DNA of 14,432 nt from an uncultured Christensenellaceae bacterium (GTDB lineage: Bacteria; Bacillota; Clostridia; Christensenellales; Christensenellaceae): assembly GCA_934373295.1 (NCBI GenBank), contig CAKROK010000056.1, positions 1 through 14,432 of the forward strand. The letters run 5' to 3'. The notes under the pieces are model-generated. The model saw only the letters and a program-made list of their open reading frames with translations. It searched no databases and had not been told where the DNA came from. Below, piece by piece: positions 6,313 through 13,311 of the stretch. Both the position numbers and the translations under genes were made by a program. The stretch's first letter is position 1; each line of letters opens with the position of its first letter.

Positions 6313-7077
6313 TTAAATGCTGAGCAGCTTATCAAAGAATGCCTTGACGCGCTCGTTTTGAGTATTTGCGAAAACCTCGTCCGACGTGCCGGATTCTATC
6401 ACCTGACCCTCGTCCATGAAGATGACGCGGTCTGAAAGCTCCCTTGCGAAGCCCATCTCATGCGTGACGATTATCATGGTGATGTGCTCCTGTGCGATGG
6501 ATCTTATGACCTTCAGCACCTCACCGGTAAGCTCGGGGTCGAGCGCAGAGGTCGGCTCGTCAAAGCAGATTATCTCGGGGGAGACTGCGAGCGCACGGGC
6601 GATCGCCACGCGCTGCTGCTGTCCGCCGGAAAGCTCGCAGGGATATGCGTCCGCCTTTTGCTCAAGGCCGACCTTTTTCAAAAGCTCGCGTGCGCGCGCC
6701 TCCGCCTCTGCTTTAGAGACATGCTGGACTACCGTAGGCGCGATTGTGAGGTTTTCAAGAACGCTCAAATGGGGAAAGAGGTTGAAGTTCTGGAACACCA
6801 TGCACAGCTTTCCGCGCACTCTTCTGAACTCGTCCTTTTCAAGGTATTTTACGTTTCCCAGTGTGTCCGTGGTGCAGAGGCTTTCGCCGCAGATGTCTAT
6901 TTGACCGGAGTCTATCTGCTCAAGACCGCATATGCAGCGTAAAAGCGTGCTTTTTCCGCTTCCGCTCGGGCCGATGACGCTCAAAACCTCGCCCTTTTCA
7001 AGACCCAAGCTTATTCCGTGGAGAATTTCGTTTCCGAAAAAGCTCTTTTTAACATCAGTTACTCTTAATACTTCCAT
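6313..7077 (-). CDS. Polar amino acid ABC transporter ATP-binding protein (GlnQ type)
   Basis: 254 aa, the standard length for GlnQ/HisP ATPases. In order: Walker A GPSGSGKST (36-44), the Q-loop in MVFQNFNLFPHLSVLENL, signature LSGGQQQR, Walker B with catalytic Glu in IICFDEPTSALDP, and switch His in IIVTHEMGFA. The protein powers the importer from the cytosolic face as a dimer on the permease. It is the last gene of the receptor-permease-ATPase operon, 11 bases after the permease stop, with GAGGAGG 6 bases before the ATG. A strong terminator follows. Substrate specificity comes from the receptor, so only the polar amino acid class can be stated. Confidence 0.95.
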   Translation of the reverse strand: MEVLRVTDVKKSFFGNEILHGISLGLEKGEVLSVIGPSGSGKSTLLRCICGLEQIDSGQIDICGESLCTTDTLGNVKYLEKDEFRRVRGKLCMVFQNFNLFPHLSVLENLTIAPTVVQHVSKAEAEARARELLKKVGLEQKADAYPCELSGGQQQRVAIARALAVSPEIICFDEPTSALDPELTGEVLKVIRSIAQEHITMIIVTHEMGFARELSDRVIFMDEGQVIESGTSDEVFANTQNERVKAFFDKLLSI

Positions 7078-7088
7078 GACGAACCTCC

Positions 7089-7766
7089 TCAGACCTTATA
7101 GTAGCTATATTTCTTTTCGATCTTTTCGCAGATATGCGTGAACAGGGTGGTCAGCACGAGGTAGAATACCGCGGCGACCGCATAGGGCATCAGGTTTGAA
7201 TCCCTATTGACTATTATCTGCGATTCACGAAGGAGGTCGGAAACTGCTATTACGTATGCGAGCGCGGTGTCCTTAACCAATGTTATGACCTCATTTCCGA
7301 CGGGGGGGAGGACTGCCTTTAAGACCTGCGGTAAAATTATCTTTGAAAACGCCTGTTTGCGCGTAAAGCCGAGCATGTCTGCCGCTTCATATTGCCCCTT
7401 GGGGATGGACTGTATGCCGCCGCGGAATATTTCGGCAAAATAGGAGGAGTAGTTTATCGCAAATACGACTATCGCGACTGTTATTCGCCCGACGGTCGAG
7501 CCCAGTCCGGGTATTTTCATGGAGCCGAAAAGGAAATAGAAGAACAGCAGCTGGAGCATGAGCGGCGTTCCTCTGAATACGAGAATATAAATTTGTGAGA
7601 GCCATTTTACCGGCTTTATTTTAGACATTCTGCCGAAGCAAATCAAAAATCCCAGCGGGATGGACAACAGCAGTGTAAACAGGAATATGCAGAGCGAGAC
7701 GCCTGTTCCGGAAAAAAGGGAGCTCATTAATGCCGAAAATGATTCCCAGCTTTGAAAATACCTCAT
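7089..7766 (-). CDS. Polar amino acid ABC transporter permease (HisM/GlnP type)
   Basis: 225 aa with about five membrane segments, typical of HisMQ-family permeases. The N-terminal hydrophobic helix is followed by FRGTPLMLQLLFFYFLFG, the family hallmark. The coupling loop is EAADMLGFTRKQAFSKIILPQ, the EAA motif that contacts the ATPase, followed by LKAVLPPVGNEVITLVKDTALA. Only one permease gene is present, so a homodimer is expected. An AAAGG ribosome site precedes the ATG at 7766. The 89-base gap from the receptor gene holds a hairpin that probably lowers expression relative to the receptor. Confidence 0.93.
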   Translation of the reverse strand: MRYFQSWESFSALMSSLFSGTGVSLCIFLFTLLLSIPLGFLICFGRMSKIKPVKWLSQIYILVFRGTPLMLQLLFFYFLFGSMKIPGLGSTVGRITVAIVVFAINYSSYFAEIFRGGIQSIPKGQYEAADMLGFTRKQAFSKIILPQVLKAVLPPVGNEVITLVKDTALAYVIAVSDLLRESQIIVNRDSNLMPYAVAAVFYLVLTTLFTHICEKIEKKYSYYKV

Positions 7767-7796
7767 TGTGAAACCTTTCTTTTTATCTCTTTATAA

Positions 7797-7836
7797 ACGG
7801 TAAAAGGCGGCTCGTCAGAGAGCCGTCTAAAACCGT
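7797..7836 (-). terminator. Hairpin between receptor and permease genes, likely attenuating terminator
   Basis: In the minus-strand RNA an inner stem GACGGCUC/GAGCCGCC (7827-7820 with 7813-7806, one A-C mismatch) has a 6-base loop and is followed by only UUUU. An outer ACGGU/ACCGU clamp (7836-7832 with 7801-7797) closes it. The short U tract suggests partial termination or protection of the receptor mRNA 3' end, a common arrangement in importer operons. Confidence 0.65.
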
Positions 7837-7855
7837 AACTTTATTATCGATTCGT

Positions 7856-8668
7856 TTAGCCGATTATGGAAACGTCCTTGCCGAACCACTTTTCGGATAT
7901 CTTTGCGAAGGTGCCGTCCGCCACGATCTCCTTGAGTGCGCCGTTGACAGCCTCGGTCAGCTCGGTGTTGTCCTTCTTGAAGCCGATTGCATATTCCTCC
8001 TCGCCGAGGTTTTCATCGAGCAGTCTGTATGCCGAGGAATCGGAAGAGGTGTAGTAGTTGATGAGGATCTCATCCGCTACGACCGCGTCAAGAGTGCCGT
8101 TTTTAAGCTCCTGAATGGCCATCGTGTTGTCCTTTAACTCCTGAAGCTCGCCAAAGGATGCTTTGACATCGGGGTTTGCGTCGATGGCGTCCATCGCGGT
8201 CGAGCCGGCCTGCGCGCCCACGAGCTTGCCCTTTAAGTCGGCGAGCGTCTTAATGTCGGAATCAGCCAGCACGACGACCGCCTGCGTGTTCTTCATGTAG
8301 GGGATGGAAAGGCTCATGTTCTGCTTTCTTTCGTCGTTGATGCTCATGCCGTTCCAGATGCAGTCTATAGTGCCGTTGTTGAGCTCGACTTCCTTTGCGT
8401 TCCAGTCGATGGGCTGGGGCTTTAAGTTGTAGCCCAATCTGTCGCAAACTTCTTTAGCGAGGTCGATGTCAAAGCCGACTATATCATTATTCTCGTCTTT
8501 GTAACCCATGGGCGGGAAGCTGTCGTCAAGGCCCAATACGAAATCCTTTTTTTTGTTGTCTGCGTTGTCGCCGTCTGCATTGCTGTTATCCGCATTGCCG
8601 CCCGCGCAGCCCGCAAGGCAGAAGCACAGCATCATTGCAGCTAAAACTATTGCTAAGATCTTTTTCAT
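7856..8668 (-). CDS. Amino acid ABC transporter substrate-binding lipoprotein
   Basis: About 270 aa. A lipoprotein signal (MKKILAIVLAAMM, then LAGC) places it on the outer face of the membrane anchored at the lipobox Cys. A low-complexity Asn/Asp/Ala linker follows, then the SBP family 3 fold: GFDIDLAKEVCDRLGY, DWNAKEVELNNGTIDCIWNGMS, NDERKQNMSLSIPYM, and the second-lobe segment LADLKGKLVGAQAGSTA. The Arg of NDER is the usual carboxylate anchor for amino acid ligands. The ligand is a polar amino acid, not identifiable further. Two ATGs are possible. GAGGAG lies 8 bases before the one at 8668 but only 2 before the one at 8674, so 8668 is preferred. It is the first gene of the importer operon. 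Confidence 0.93.
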   Translation of the reverse strand: MKKILAIVLAAMMLCFCLAGCAGGNADNSNADGDNADNKKKDFVLGLDDSFPPMGYKDENNDIVGFDIDLAKEVCDRLGYNLKPQPIDWNAKEVELNNGTIDCIWNGMSINDERKQNMSLSIPYMKNTQAVVVLADSDIKTLADLKGKLVGAQAGSTAMDAIDANPDVKASFGELQELKDNTMAIQELKNGTLDAVVADEILINYYTSSDSSAYRLLDENLGEEEYAIGFKKDNTELTEAVNGALKEIVADGTFAKISEKWFGKDVSIIG

Positions 8669-8723
8669 TTTCATTACTCCTCATATTTCAAAAATTTTTG
8701 TTGACCTAATTATCACAGGCACT

Positions 8724-8752
8724 ATTATACTTTACTGCGCTAAATTAGTAAA
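8724..8752 (-). promoter_or_regulatory. Promoter of the amino acid ABC operon
   Basis: On the minus strand, -35 TTTACT (8752-8747), a 17-base spacer and a perfect -10 TATAAT (8729-8724). The 5' leader would be about 50 bases. No regulatory RNA fold was recognised in it. Confidence 0.75.
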
Positions 8753-8794
8753 GAGTTAAATTGAAAAAATATCGGGATAAATTTTCATATATGT

Positions 8795-9628
8795 CTATGA
8801 AAATCTTTCAAGGAAGGAATGGCGTTCGCCGTCCTCTTTGTATTCTATAAATGTGTCTACATGGACGTTATGCAGGCTGTTAAAGATGTTCGATTCTATC
8901 TGCGGGTTCATCTTTTTAAGCTCTTTTATGATGAGCTTTGTCTCCTTGCGCTTGGATGCGCTCGCCTCATCGTCGCGGTCGGTCTGTTCGGTGAAGCGGC
9001 ATGCGCACTGTAAAAACCTCAGCTCATTGTGGTTCTTCCATGAGATTATGTCATCCTCAAGTATGCAGTATAACGGACGAATGAGCTGCATCCCCTCGAA
9101 GTTTTTGCTAAACAGTCGGGGGAGCATCCCCTGGAGCTGCGCACCGTACAGCATCGCCATAAGTGTGGTTTCGATGACGTCGCTTTTGTGGTGGCCGAGC
9201 GCGATCTTGTTGCATCCCAGCTCCTGTGCCTTTGCGTACAGGTGGCCGCGGCGCATCCTCGCGCAGAGATAGCAGGGGGATGTGGGTATTTCCGTTACTA
9301 TATCGAATATATCCGAGTGAAAGATTTCTATGGGAATTTCGAGAGCTGCGGCGTTTTGCTTTATAAGCTCTAAGTTTTGCGCATTATATCCGGGGTCCAT
9401 GGCGATATATCGCACGTCAAAGGGGACGTCCGATATCCGTTTAAGCATCTGTATGAGCTTTGCCAACAGCATCGAGTCCTTCCCGCCGGAAATGCACACG
9501 GCGATATTGTCTCCCGCTTCTATCAAATTATAATCCTTGCACGCCTTTATAAACGGGTTCCATATGCTCTTTCTGTATTTTTTGATTATGCTGCGCTCGA
9601 TGTTCTGTACTCTTGTTAGCTCTTTCAT
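8795..9628 (-). CDS. TtcA-family tRNA 2-thiocytidine synthetase
   Basis: 277 aa, close to the usual TtcA length. It has the PP-loop SGGKDS (47-52), which activates the tRNA base with ATP, and CYLC (Cys119, Cys122) followed by RMRRGHLY. GHHKSDVIETTLMAMLYG is typical of TtcA. A third cysteine for the [4Fe-4S] cluster is likely Cys208 or Cys210 in LQCACRF. The family thiolates cytidine 32 of some tRNAs. The start is the ATG at 9628 because AAGGAG lies 7 bases before it; an in-frame TTG six codons upstream would contain that site. It is a single-gene unit with its own promoter. Related PP-loop subfamilies with other targets exist, so the exact substrate is inferred. Confidence 0.85.
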   Translation of the reverse strand: MKELTRVQNIERSIIKKYRKSIWNPFIKACKDYNLIEAGDNIAVCISGGKDSMLLAKLIQMLKRISDVPFDVRYIAMDPGYNAQNLELIKQNAAALEIPIEIFHSDIFDIVTEIPTSPCYLCARMRRGHLYAKAQELGCNKIALGHHKSDVIETTLMAMLYGAQLQGMLPRLFSKNFEGMQLIRPLYCILEDDIISWKNHNELRFLQCACRFTEQTDRDDEASASKRKETKLIIKELKKMNPQIESNIFNSLHNVHVDTFIEYKEDGERHSFLERFS

Positions 9629-9655
9629 TTCAATGCTCCTTTTCAATGCCTACTT

Positions 9656-9684
9656 ATTTTATCAGCTTTTATTATATTTGTAAA
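9656..9684 (-). promoter_or_regulatory. Probable promoter of the ttcA-type gene
   Basis: On the minus strand, -35 TTTACA (9684-9679), a 17-base spacer and -10 TAAAAT (9661-9656). A second possibility uses a perfect TATAAT (9676-9671) with a weak TTGGCG -35 inside the preceding terminator. Confidence 0.6.
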
Positions 9685-9686
9685 TG

Positions 9687-9715
9687 AAAAATACCGCCAA
9701 GCAAGTCTCGGCGGT
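9687..9715 (-). terminator. Intrinsic terminator of the choloylglycine hydrolase gene
   Basis: The minus-strand RNA forms ACCGCCGAG-ACUUG-CUUGGCGGU, a 9-base-pair GC-rich stem (9715-9693), followed by A and five U. It is 14 bases past the gene's stop codon. Confidence 0.93.
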
Positions 9716-9729
9716 ACTATGAGCATTTT

Positions 9730-10707
9730 TCAGTTTATATATCGGATATCCTCCTGAGGACAGCCTATCGGATAGCGCGAAAGCTCCGATTCGTCGAGGT
9801 TTTCGCGGCGCATATCCACCGCGCTAATGCGGCGGTTGTCGTAGGTGTTGTAGTAGTATATCCCCTTATCCGCGTTCATGCAGGAGGTGTATATGGTTAT
9901 CTCGTATTTTTCGCCCAGCGCACAGCACCCGCGCGGCTGATCGACGCTGCCTAATATGTGAAAGAACTGGCTCACGCTTGATGATTCGTCTTTTTCGGAA
10001 ATCGAGTTTGCGCGCACGAATGCCGCGCGAATGAAGCGCGATTGTGAGGATAGATCGCCGGGCAAACCAATTCCGCCCATGCCGCGGCTATATGTTTTTA
10101 GATCCAGCTTTTTTGAGAACGTGTTTTGCGGCGAATCGGGTGAGAGCGCCATGTAGTTGTTGAGCGCGAAGAGCTGATAGTCAAAGGGCGGGTTATTTGT
10201 GAGTACCCCCGCGGGGTTGTCGTATACTTTCAGCCCGTCCGCGACGGATTCCACGACGATTGCGCCCGTGCGGTCGGCTATTATCCAATGAAGCTGCGCC
10301 GTGGGCAGCTGCTCGCTGAAGGGCGCGTCTATTATCGCCGCGTTTTGCAGCAGAGACCTTGCGGATGAAAGCGTTTCGCATTGCGAGAGGACAAACGGTA
10401 TGAACTCATATTGCGCAATGTTCGTTTTTCCCTCCTGCGGTTCTTTTGGATATTTTGCGTTGCCGACGAAATTCAGCCCCGCCATGCACAGCCCCTTTTC
10501 GTTCGCCGCGTCGTAATAGAGCGGATAACCCTGTGAGATGTGCGCCATGCCTATTATCGCAAGGTGCTTTTCGCAAGCCTGCCCAAAGTGGAACTTGAGC
10601 GGAAAACAGCGCGGGGTAACGGTGACCTCCTCGCCGTATGAAAACTCATAGTCCAGCGTCCTGCCGAAATAAAAATTATCTGAAAGATAAGTCGCCGCAG
10701 TACACAT
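9730..10707 (-). CDS. Choloylglycine hydrolase family protein, probable bile salt hydrolase
   Basis: 325 aa, the usual length for this Ntn-hydrolase family, which cleaves the amide bond of conjugated bile salts or of penicillin V. The start is fixed by the catalytic Cys2, exposed after removal of Met1. Other family residues are Arg16 and Asp19 in FGRTLDYE, Asn79 in AGLNF, the TNNP motif, and Arg in SRFIRAAFVRAN. The C-terminal part has QFFHILGSVDQPRG and a YTSCMNADKGIYYYNTYDNRRISAVDM-like segment, close to known bile salt hydrolases. No signal peptide is seen, so it is cytosolic. GGAGG lies 7 bases before the ATG. The gene is alone between its own promoter and terminator. Bile salt against penicillin V preference cannot be settled from sequence; bile salts are favoured by the C-terminal likeness. 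Confidence 0.9.
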   Translation of the reverse strand: MCTAATYLSDNFYFGRTLDYEFSYGEEVTVTPRCFPLKFHFGQACEKHLAIIGMAHISQGYPLYYDAANEKGLCMAGLNFVGNAKYPKEPQEGKTNIAQYEFIPFVLSQCETLSSARSLLQNAAIIDAPFSEQLPTAQLHWIIADRTGAIVVESVADGLKVYDNPAGVLTNNPPFDYQLFALNNYMALSPDSPQNTFSKKLDLKTYSRGMGGIGLPGDLSSQSRFIRAAFVRANSISEKDESSSVSQFFHILGSVDQPRGCCALGEKYEITIYTSCMNADKGIYYYNTYDNRRISAVDMRRENLDESELSRYPIGCPQEDIRYIN

Positions 10708-10733
10708 AAATAATCCTCCGTACTTTTTTATAT

Positions 10734-10763
10734 ATTATAGCGCATTTTTTCGTTATAATCCAA
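10734..10763 (-). promoter_or_regulatory. Probable promoter of the choloylglycine hydrolase gene
   Basis: On the minus strand a perfect -10 TATAAT (10739-10734) lies 18 bases after a weak -35 TTGGAT (10763-10758), about 27 bases before the start codon. Confidence 0.6.
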
Positions 10764-10765
10764 TT

Positions 10766-10787
10766 AAAAAGCCCCGCGGGGGCGGGG
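10766..10787 (-). terminator. Intrinsic terminator downstream of the coiled-coil protein gene
   Basis: The minus-strand RNA has a very GC-rich hairpin (CCCCG or GCCCC paired with CGGGG or GGGGC in two registers, 10787-10771) followed by five U (10770-10766). It is about 110 bases past the upstream gene's stop. I saw no gene in the interval 10788-10895. Confidence 0.8.
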
Positions 10788-10895
10788 TGTTTATGGAGAA
10801 ATCTGCTTCCGGTCATTCGTGAGCTGTTTTTGTTACTCCGGAAAATATTTTTATTTAGACCTGACGTATCTGCCGAAGCCGGATGCCTATGCTTA

Positions 10896-11786
10896 TCATC
10901 TCATCCACTTTTTGAGGGTCTTATTGGTATTGTGACGTTGTACGGCGCCCACCGCCGCCGCGATATTGGCGTCACGCCGCGCTTTTTCTGCAATCGAGTT
11001 CTGCTGATCAAGCAGGTCGTTCTGTTCCATGGCTAAGGCGTTCGCCTGCTGCTGTTCCTGCAAACGCATCATATCAAGCTGGTGCTGTTCGTTTTTATCA
11101 AAGCTGTCGATTGCCTGCCGCACATCGTAGTTTGATGTAGATATCATGTCATAAATATATTGCAAGGCATGAATGCTGCGATATTGAATCGGGACAATGC
11201 GCGTTTGCTCATAAAGATTTGCCAGTTCTCTTTGAATCTCTGACAATTTTTCTTTTATCTGTTCCACTTTTTTCTTTTTTATGCTTTCCCAATTTGCATA
11301 CTCTGCTTTATATTGCGGCATGGTCACAGTATCAAACTCTTCTTTTGCCGCTGCGTATTCGTCGTCAAAGATTTTTTGCTTTTTATCGGACTCAGCTTTT
11401 ACTGCTGCATATTCTTTTTGATACTCTTCCGAATTGCGTACTTCTTCTATGGCTGCTTTTTTCTTTTTGCGGTATATTGCAAAGTAATATACTATCGGCC
11501 ATGCAATAAGCGTGGGGAAAATCAGCATCGTGAGCATAATGTCTTTGGTGATCATTGCCAAAGCTATATCGATCACACCGGGCAGAAACATTATAAGCCA
11601 ATTGATTTTGCATCCGTGCTTTATGGGAGGCGGCGTGAATTGAGCTGTTTTCTTTGTCGGCGGATTTGGAGCCGGTTTTTCAAAGCATTTCCCTTGTTCG
11701 GTATGCAACGACTCATTTAGCGCATCGACATTTGTTTCAAGTTCAAGTGCCTTTTTTACGTTTAATACCTGTTTTTCGTGTTCCAT
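10896..11786 (-). CDS. Unrecognised membrane-anchored coiled-coil protein
   Basis: 296 aa; I do not recognise a named family. The N-terminus (1-37) is charged and helical. A Pro-rich linker (about 38-54) leads to two adjacent membrane segments (about 61-80 and 83-105) forming a hairpin, then RKKKK. A long charged helix follows (about 110-195), likely coiled coil, with the repeated pattern EYAAVKAESD and EYAAAKEEFD. Next is a compact segment (about 197-231) with VPIQYRSIHALQYIYDM, STSNYDVRQAIDSFD, then a Gln-rich helix and a basic tail. Both termini probably face the cytoplasm. AAGGAG lies 8 bases before the ATG at 11786; an upstream in-frame extension to 11831 would include this site. Its base use looks more AT-rich than its neighbours, and it is divergent from an XRE regulator, which hints at an accessory or acquired gene. 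Function unknown. Confidence 0.75.
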   Translation of the reverse strand: MEHEKQVLNVKKALELETNVDALNESLHTEQGKCFEKPAPNPPTKKTAQFTPPPIKHGCKINWLIMFLPGVIDIALAMITKDIMLTMLIFPTLIAWPIVYYFAIYRKKKKAAIEEVRNSEEYQKEYAAVKAESDKKQKIFDDEYAAAKEEFDTVTMPQYKAEYANWESIKKKKVEQIKEKLSEIQRELANLYEQTRIVPIQYRSIHALQYIYDMISTSNYDVRQAIDSFDKNEQHQLDMMRLQEQQQANALAMEQNDLLDQQNSIAEKARRDANIAAAVGAVQRHNTNKTLKKWMR

Positions 11787-11900
11787 AGAGTGTTCTCCTT
11801 TTTTAGGGTTTGTTATAAAACTCTCTCTCATTAGCCTTTTTAGTCCATTGGTCCATATCTGCGGAGCATATATTTAGTGTAGCACAAATATATTAATTAA

Positions 11901-11920
11901 TTGACAACATATGTGTTCAA
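11901..11920. promoter_or_regulatory. Imperfect palindrome, candidate XRE operator
   Basis: TTGACAACATATGTGTTCAA is a 20-base palindrome with 8 of 10 half-site positions matching, lying between the divergent coiled-coil gene and XRE gene. Its left half contains a perfect -35 hexamer, TTGACA, on the plus strand, but no -10 sits 17 bases further on. On the minus strand TTGTCA is followed by an extended -10, TGCTACACT, though with a 20-base spacer. The position suits autoregulation by the adjacent HTH protein; this is inference. Confidence 0.4.
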
Positions 11921-11973
11921 TCACTCCAGGCAATTTCTATAAGCTGAAATTATCATTGGAGGTAAAAATAATT

Positions 11974-12204
11974 ATGTTGGACGCAATAGTTGTCGGAAAG
12001 GTCATTCAAAGATTGAGGGAGCAAAAGGGACTTTCGCAGGAGGTCTTGAGCGGATTTGCGGGGATAGGGCGGACGCATTTGAGCGCGATAGAGCGCGGCG
12101 CGCGCAAGCCGACGCTGGATACGTTTTTTAAGATATCCGAAGCGCTTGAGATAAAGGCGAGCGAGATAATGCGCGAAATAGAGGAGGAGCTCGATATGCA
12201 ATAG
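11974..12204 (+). CDS. Small XRE-family helix-turn-helix regulator
   Basis: 76 aa, essentially one HTH domain. The motif runs from VIQRLREQKGLSQEVLSGFA through IGRTHLSAIERGARKPTLDTFFKISEAL, the Cro/C1-type pattern with the recognition helix around RTHLSAIERG. A short acidic tail (REIEEELDMQ) follows, with no second domain to sense a ligand. The ATG at 11974 is chosen because GGAGG precedes it by 11 bases; longer in-frame starts reach back to 11911 and would run through the palindrome region. It may control itself, the divergent coiled-coil gene, or the azlCD genes downstream, which have their own promoter. Confidence 0.88.
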   Translation: MLDAIVVGKVIQRLREQKGLSQEVLSGFAGIGRTHLSAIERGARKPTLDTFFKISEALEIKASEIMREIEEELDMQ

Positions 12205-12257
12205 AAAAGGGCGTCGTTCCTATCAGAATCACTTATGAATATATAAGCAGAATCAAT

Positions 12258-12286
12258 TTTACTTATTCACGCGGTGGGTATATAAT
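12258..12286 (+). promoter_or_regulatory. Promoter of the azlCD-MATE operon
   Basis: -35 TTTACT (12258-12263), a 17-base spacer and a perfect -10 TATAAT (12281-12286). Transcription would start near 12293, about 28 bases before the azlC ATG. Confidence 0.78.
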
Positions 12287-12303
12287 ACAATTCGATATTG
12301 TAT
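12285..12303 (+). promoter_or_regulatory. Inverted repeat over the azlC transcription start
   Basis: ATACAAT-TCGAT-ATTGTAT is a perfect 7-base inverted repeat with a 5-base spacer, overlapping the end of the -10 box and the expected start site. This placement suits a repressor operator. Upstream, CAGAATCA occurs twice (12224-12231 and 12248-12255), 24 bases apart, flanking a CTTAT/ATAAG inverted repeat; these may be activator sites. No binding protein can be assigned. Confidence 0.45.
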
Positions 12304-12320
12304 CATATCGGGAGTATATT

Positions 12321-13004
12321 ATGGATAGGAAAAATGTATTAGACGGCGCGAGGTCGTCCATACCCATTTGCCTGGGGCTTATCCCCATAGGCATTTCATA
12401 CGGTCTGCTGGCGGTCGAGGCGGGGCTTACGAAAATTCAAACGGTGCTCATGTCCGCGACGGTCATGGCGGGCTCGTCGCAGATATTGGCTGTGGGCATG
12501 ATAGGACAGGCGAGCGTTATAACCATCGTTATCGCAGTGTTTCTCATAAACCTGCGACATATGGTGATGAGCTGCTCGGTCATGAACGATATAAAGAAAA
12601 CCCCGCTCGTAAGAAAGCTGTTTTATGCGTTCACGCTGAGTGATGAATCCTCCGCGCTGTTCATGCTGTCTGCGAAAAGGAGCGAGGCGTTTTTGCTGGG
12701 CGCGAACGTGACCATTTATCTGACGTGGGTCTTGGGCTCGTTTTTGGGATGTATGCTGGGGCAGTTTTTGCCCGAGCTGGTCGCAAAGAGCTTTGGCGTG
12801 GCGTTTTATGCGTCATTTATAGCCATGCTCATGCCGCATGTCAAAAAATCCGTGGGCATTGCGCTGCTCGTGCTGTTGGCGGCGGTCATGAACACGCTTT
12901 TACAGCTCGTTTTGCCCGTGAGTTGGGCTATGATAATCGCGATGATAGCGAGCGCGGCGATAGGCACGTTTTTTGTAAAGGAGGACGGGGATGCAGCCGA
13001 GTGA
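12321..13004 (+). CDS. azlC: AzlC family branched-chain amino acid exporter, large subunit
   Basis: 227 aa, the usual AzlC size, with about seven hydrophobic segments. Family features are the N-terminal SIPICLGLIPIGISYGLLAVEAGL, the following MAGSSQILAVGMI, and VFLINLRHMVMSCSVM. With AzlD it exports branched-chain amino acids and their analogues (such as azaleucine) across the membrane. GGGAG precedes the ATG by 6 bases. The end overlaps azlD by 14 bases, so the two are translationally coupled. An XRE gene ends 116 bases upstream. Confidence 0.92.
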   Translation: MDRKNVLDGARSSIPICLGLIPIGISYGLLAVEAGLTKIQTVLMSATVMAGSSQILAVGMIGQASVITIVIAVFLINLRHMVMSCSVMNDIKKTPLVRKLFYAFTLSDESSALFMLSAKRSEAFLLGANVTIYLTWVLGSFLGCMLGQFLPELVAKSFGVAFYASFIAMLMPHVKKSVGIALLVLLAAVMNTLLQLVLPVSWAMIIAMIASAAIGTFFVKEDGDAAE

Positions 13005-13302
13005 GATATATCTTCTTATTATAGGTATGGCGGTAGTGACGTATATCCCGCGCGTGCTGCCCGCGTTTTTGACGGATAAGATAGCGTTTAAGGGCCGCGC
13101 GAAGAAGTTTTTATCCCTTTTGCCGTATGCGGCAATGTCCGCGCTCGTGTTCCCCGGCGTTTTCTCCGTGGACGACGCTTTTCCGCTGTACGGGATAGCG
13201 GGAGGTGCGGTCGCGGCGCTGCTTGCGTATTTCAAATGTCCGCTGATTGTGAGCGTATTGGGAGCTGTAGGTGTAAATTATCTGCTTTATTTGCTTTTTT
13301 GA
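12991..13302 (+). CDS. azlD: AzlD family branched-chain amino acid exporter, small subunit
   Basis: 103 aa with four hydrophobic segments, the AzlD size. The first carries YIPRVLPAFL, as in the family, and the middle has LLPYAAMSALVFPGVF. It is the small partner of AzlC in the membrane. GGAGG lies just before its ATG, inside the end of azlC. The MATE gene starts 9 bases after its stop. Confidence 0.9.
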   Translation: MQPSEIYLLIIGMAVVTYIPRVLPAFLTDKIAFKGRAKKFLSLLPYAAMSALVFPGVFSVDDAFPLYGIAGGAVAALLAYFKCPLIVSVLGAVGVNYLLYLLF

Positions 13303-13311
13303 GGTAAGCAT

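Noticed and set aside
6460..6942. Plus-strand open frames of about 160 codons opposite the ABC ATPase gene
   Set aside because: Fully antisense to a gene with all ATPase motifs, and the translated text resembles no protein family.
8760..8794. AT-rich hairpin (UGAAAA with UUUUCA) after the ttcA-type gene as a terminator
   Set aside because: The stem has one GC pair in six and a long loop, too weak to claim as a feature.
9629..9646. In-frame TTG extension of the ttcA-type gene
   Set aside because: The AAGGAG ribosome site lies inside the extension at ideal distance from the ATG at 9628.
11787..11831. Fifteen-codon N-terminal extension of the coiled-coil protein
   Set aside because: It includes the AAGGAG site that precedes the ATG at 11786, and the extension text looks non-coding.
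11901..11929. TTGACA as the -35 of a standard promoter for the XRE gene
   Set aside because: No -10-like hexamer occurs 16-18 bases downstream (the sequence there is CTCCAG). It is kept only as part of the palindrome.
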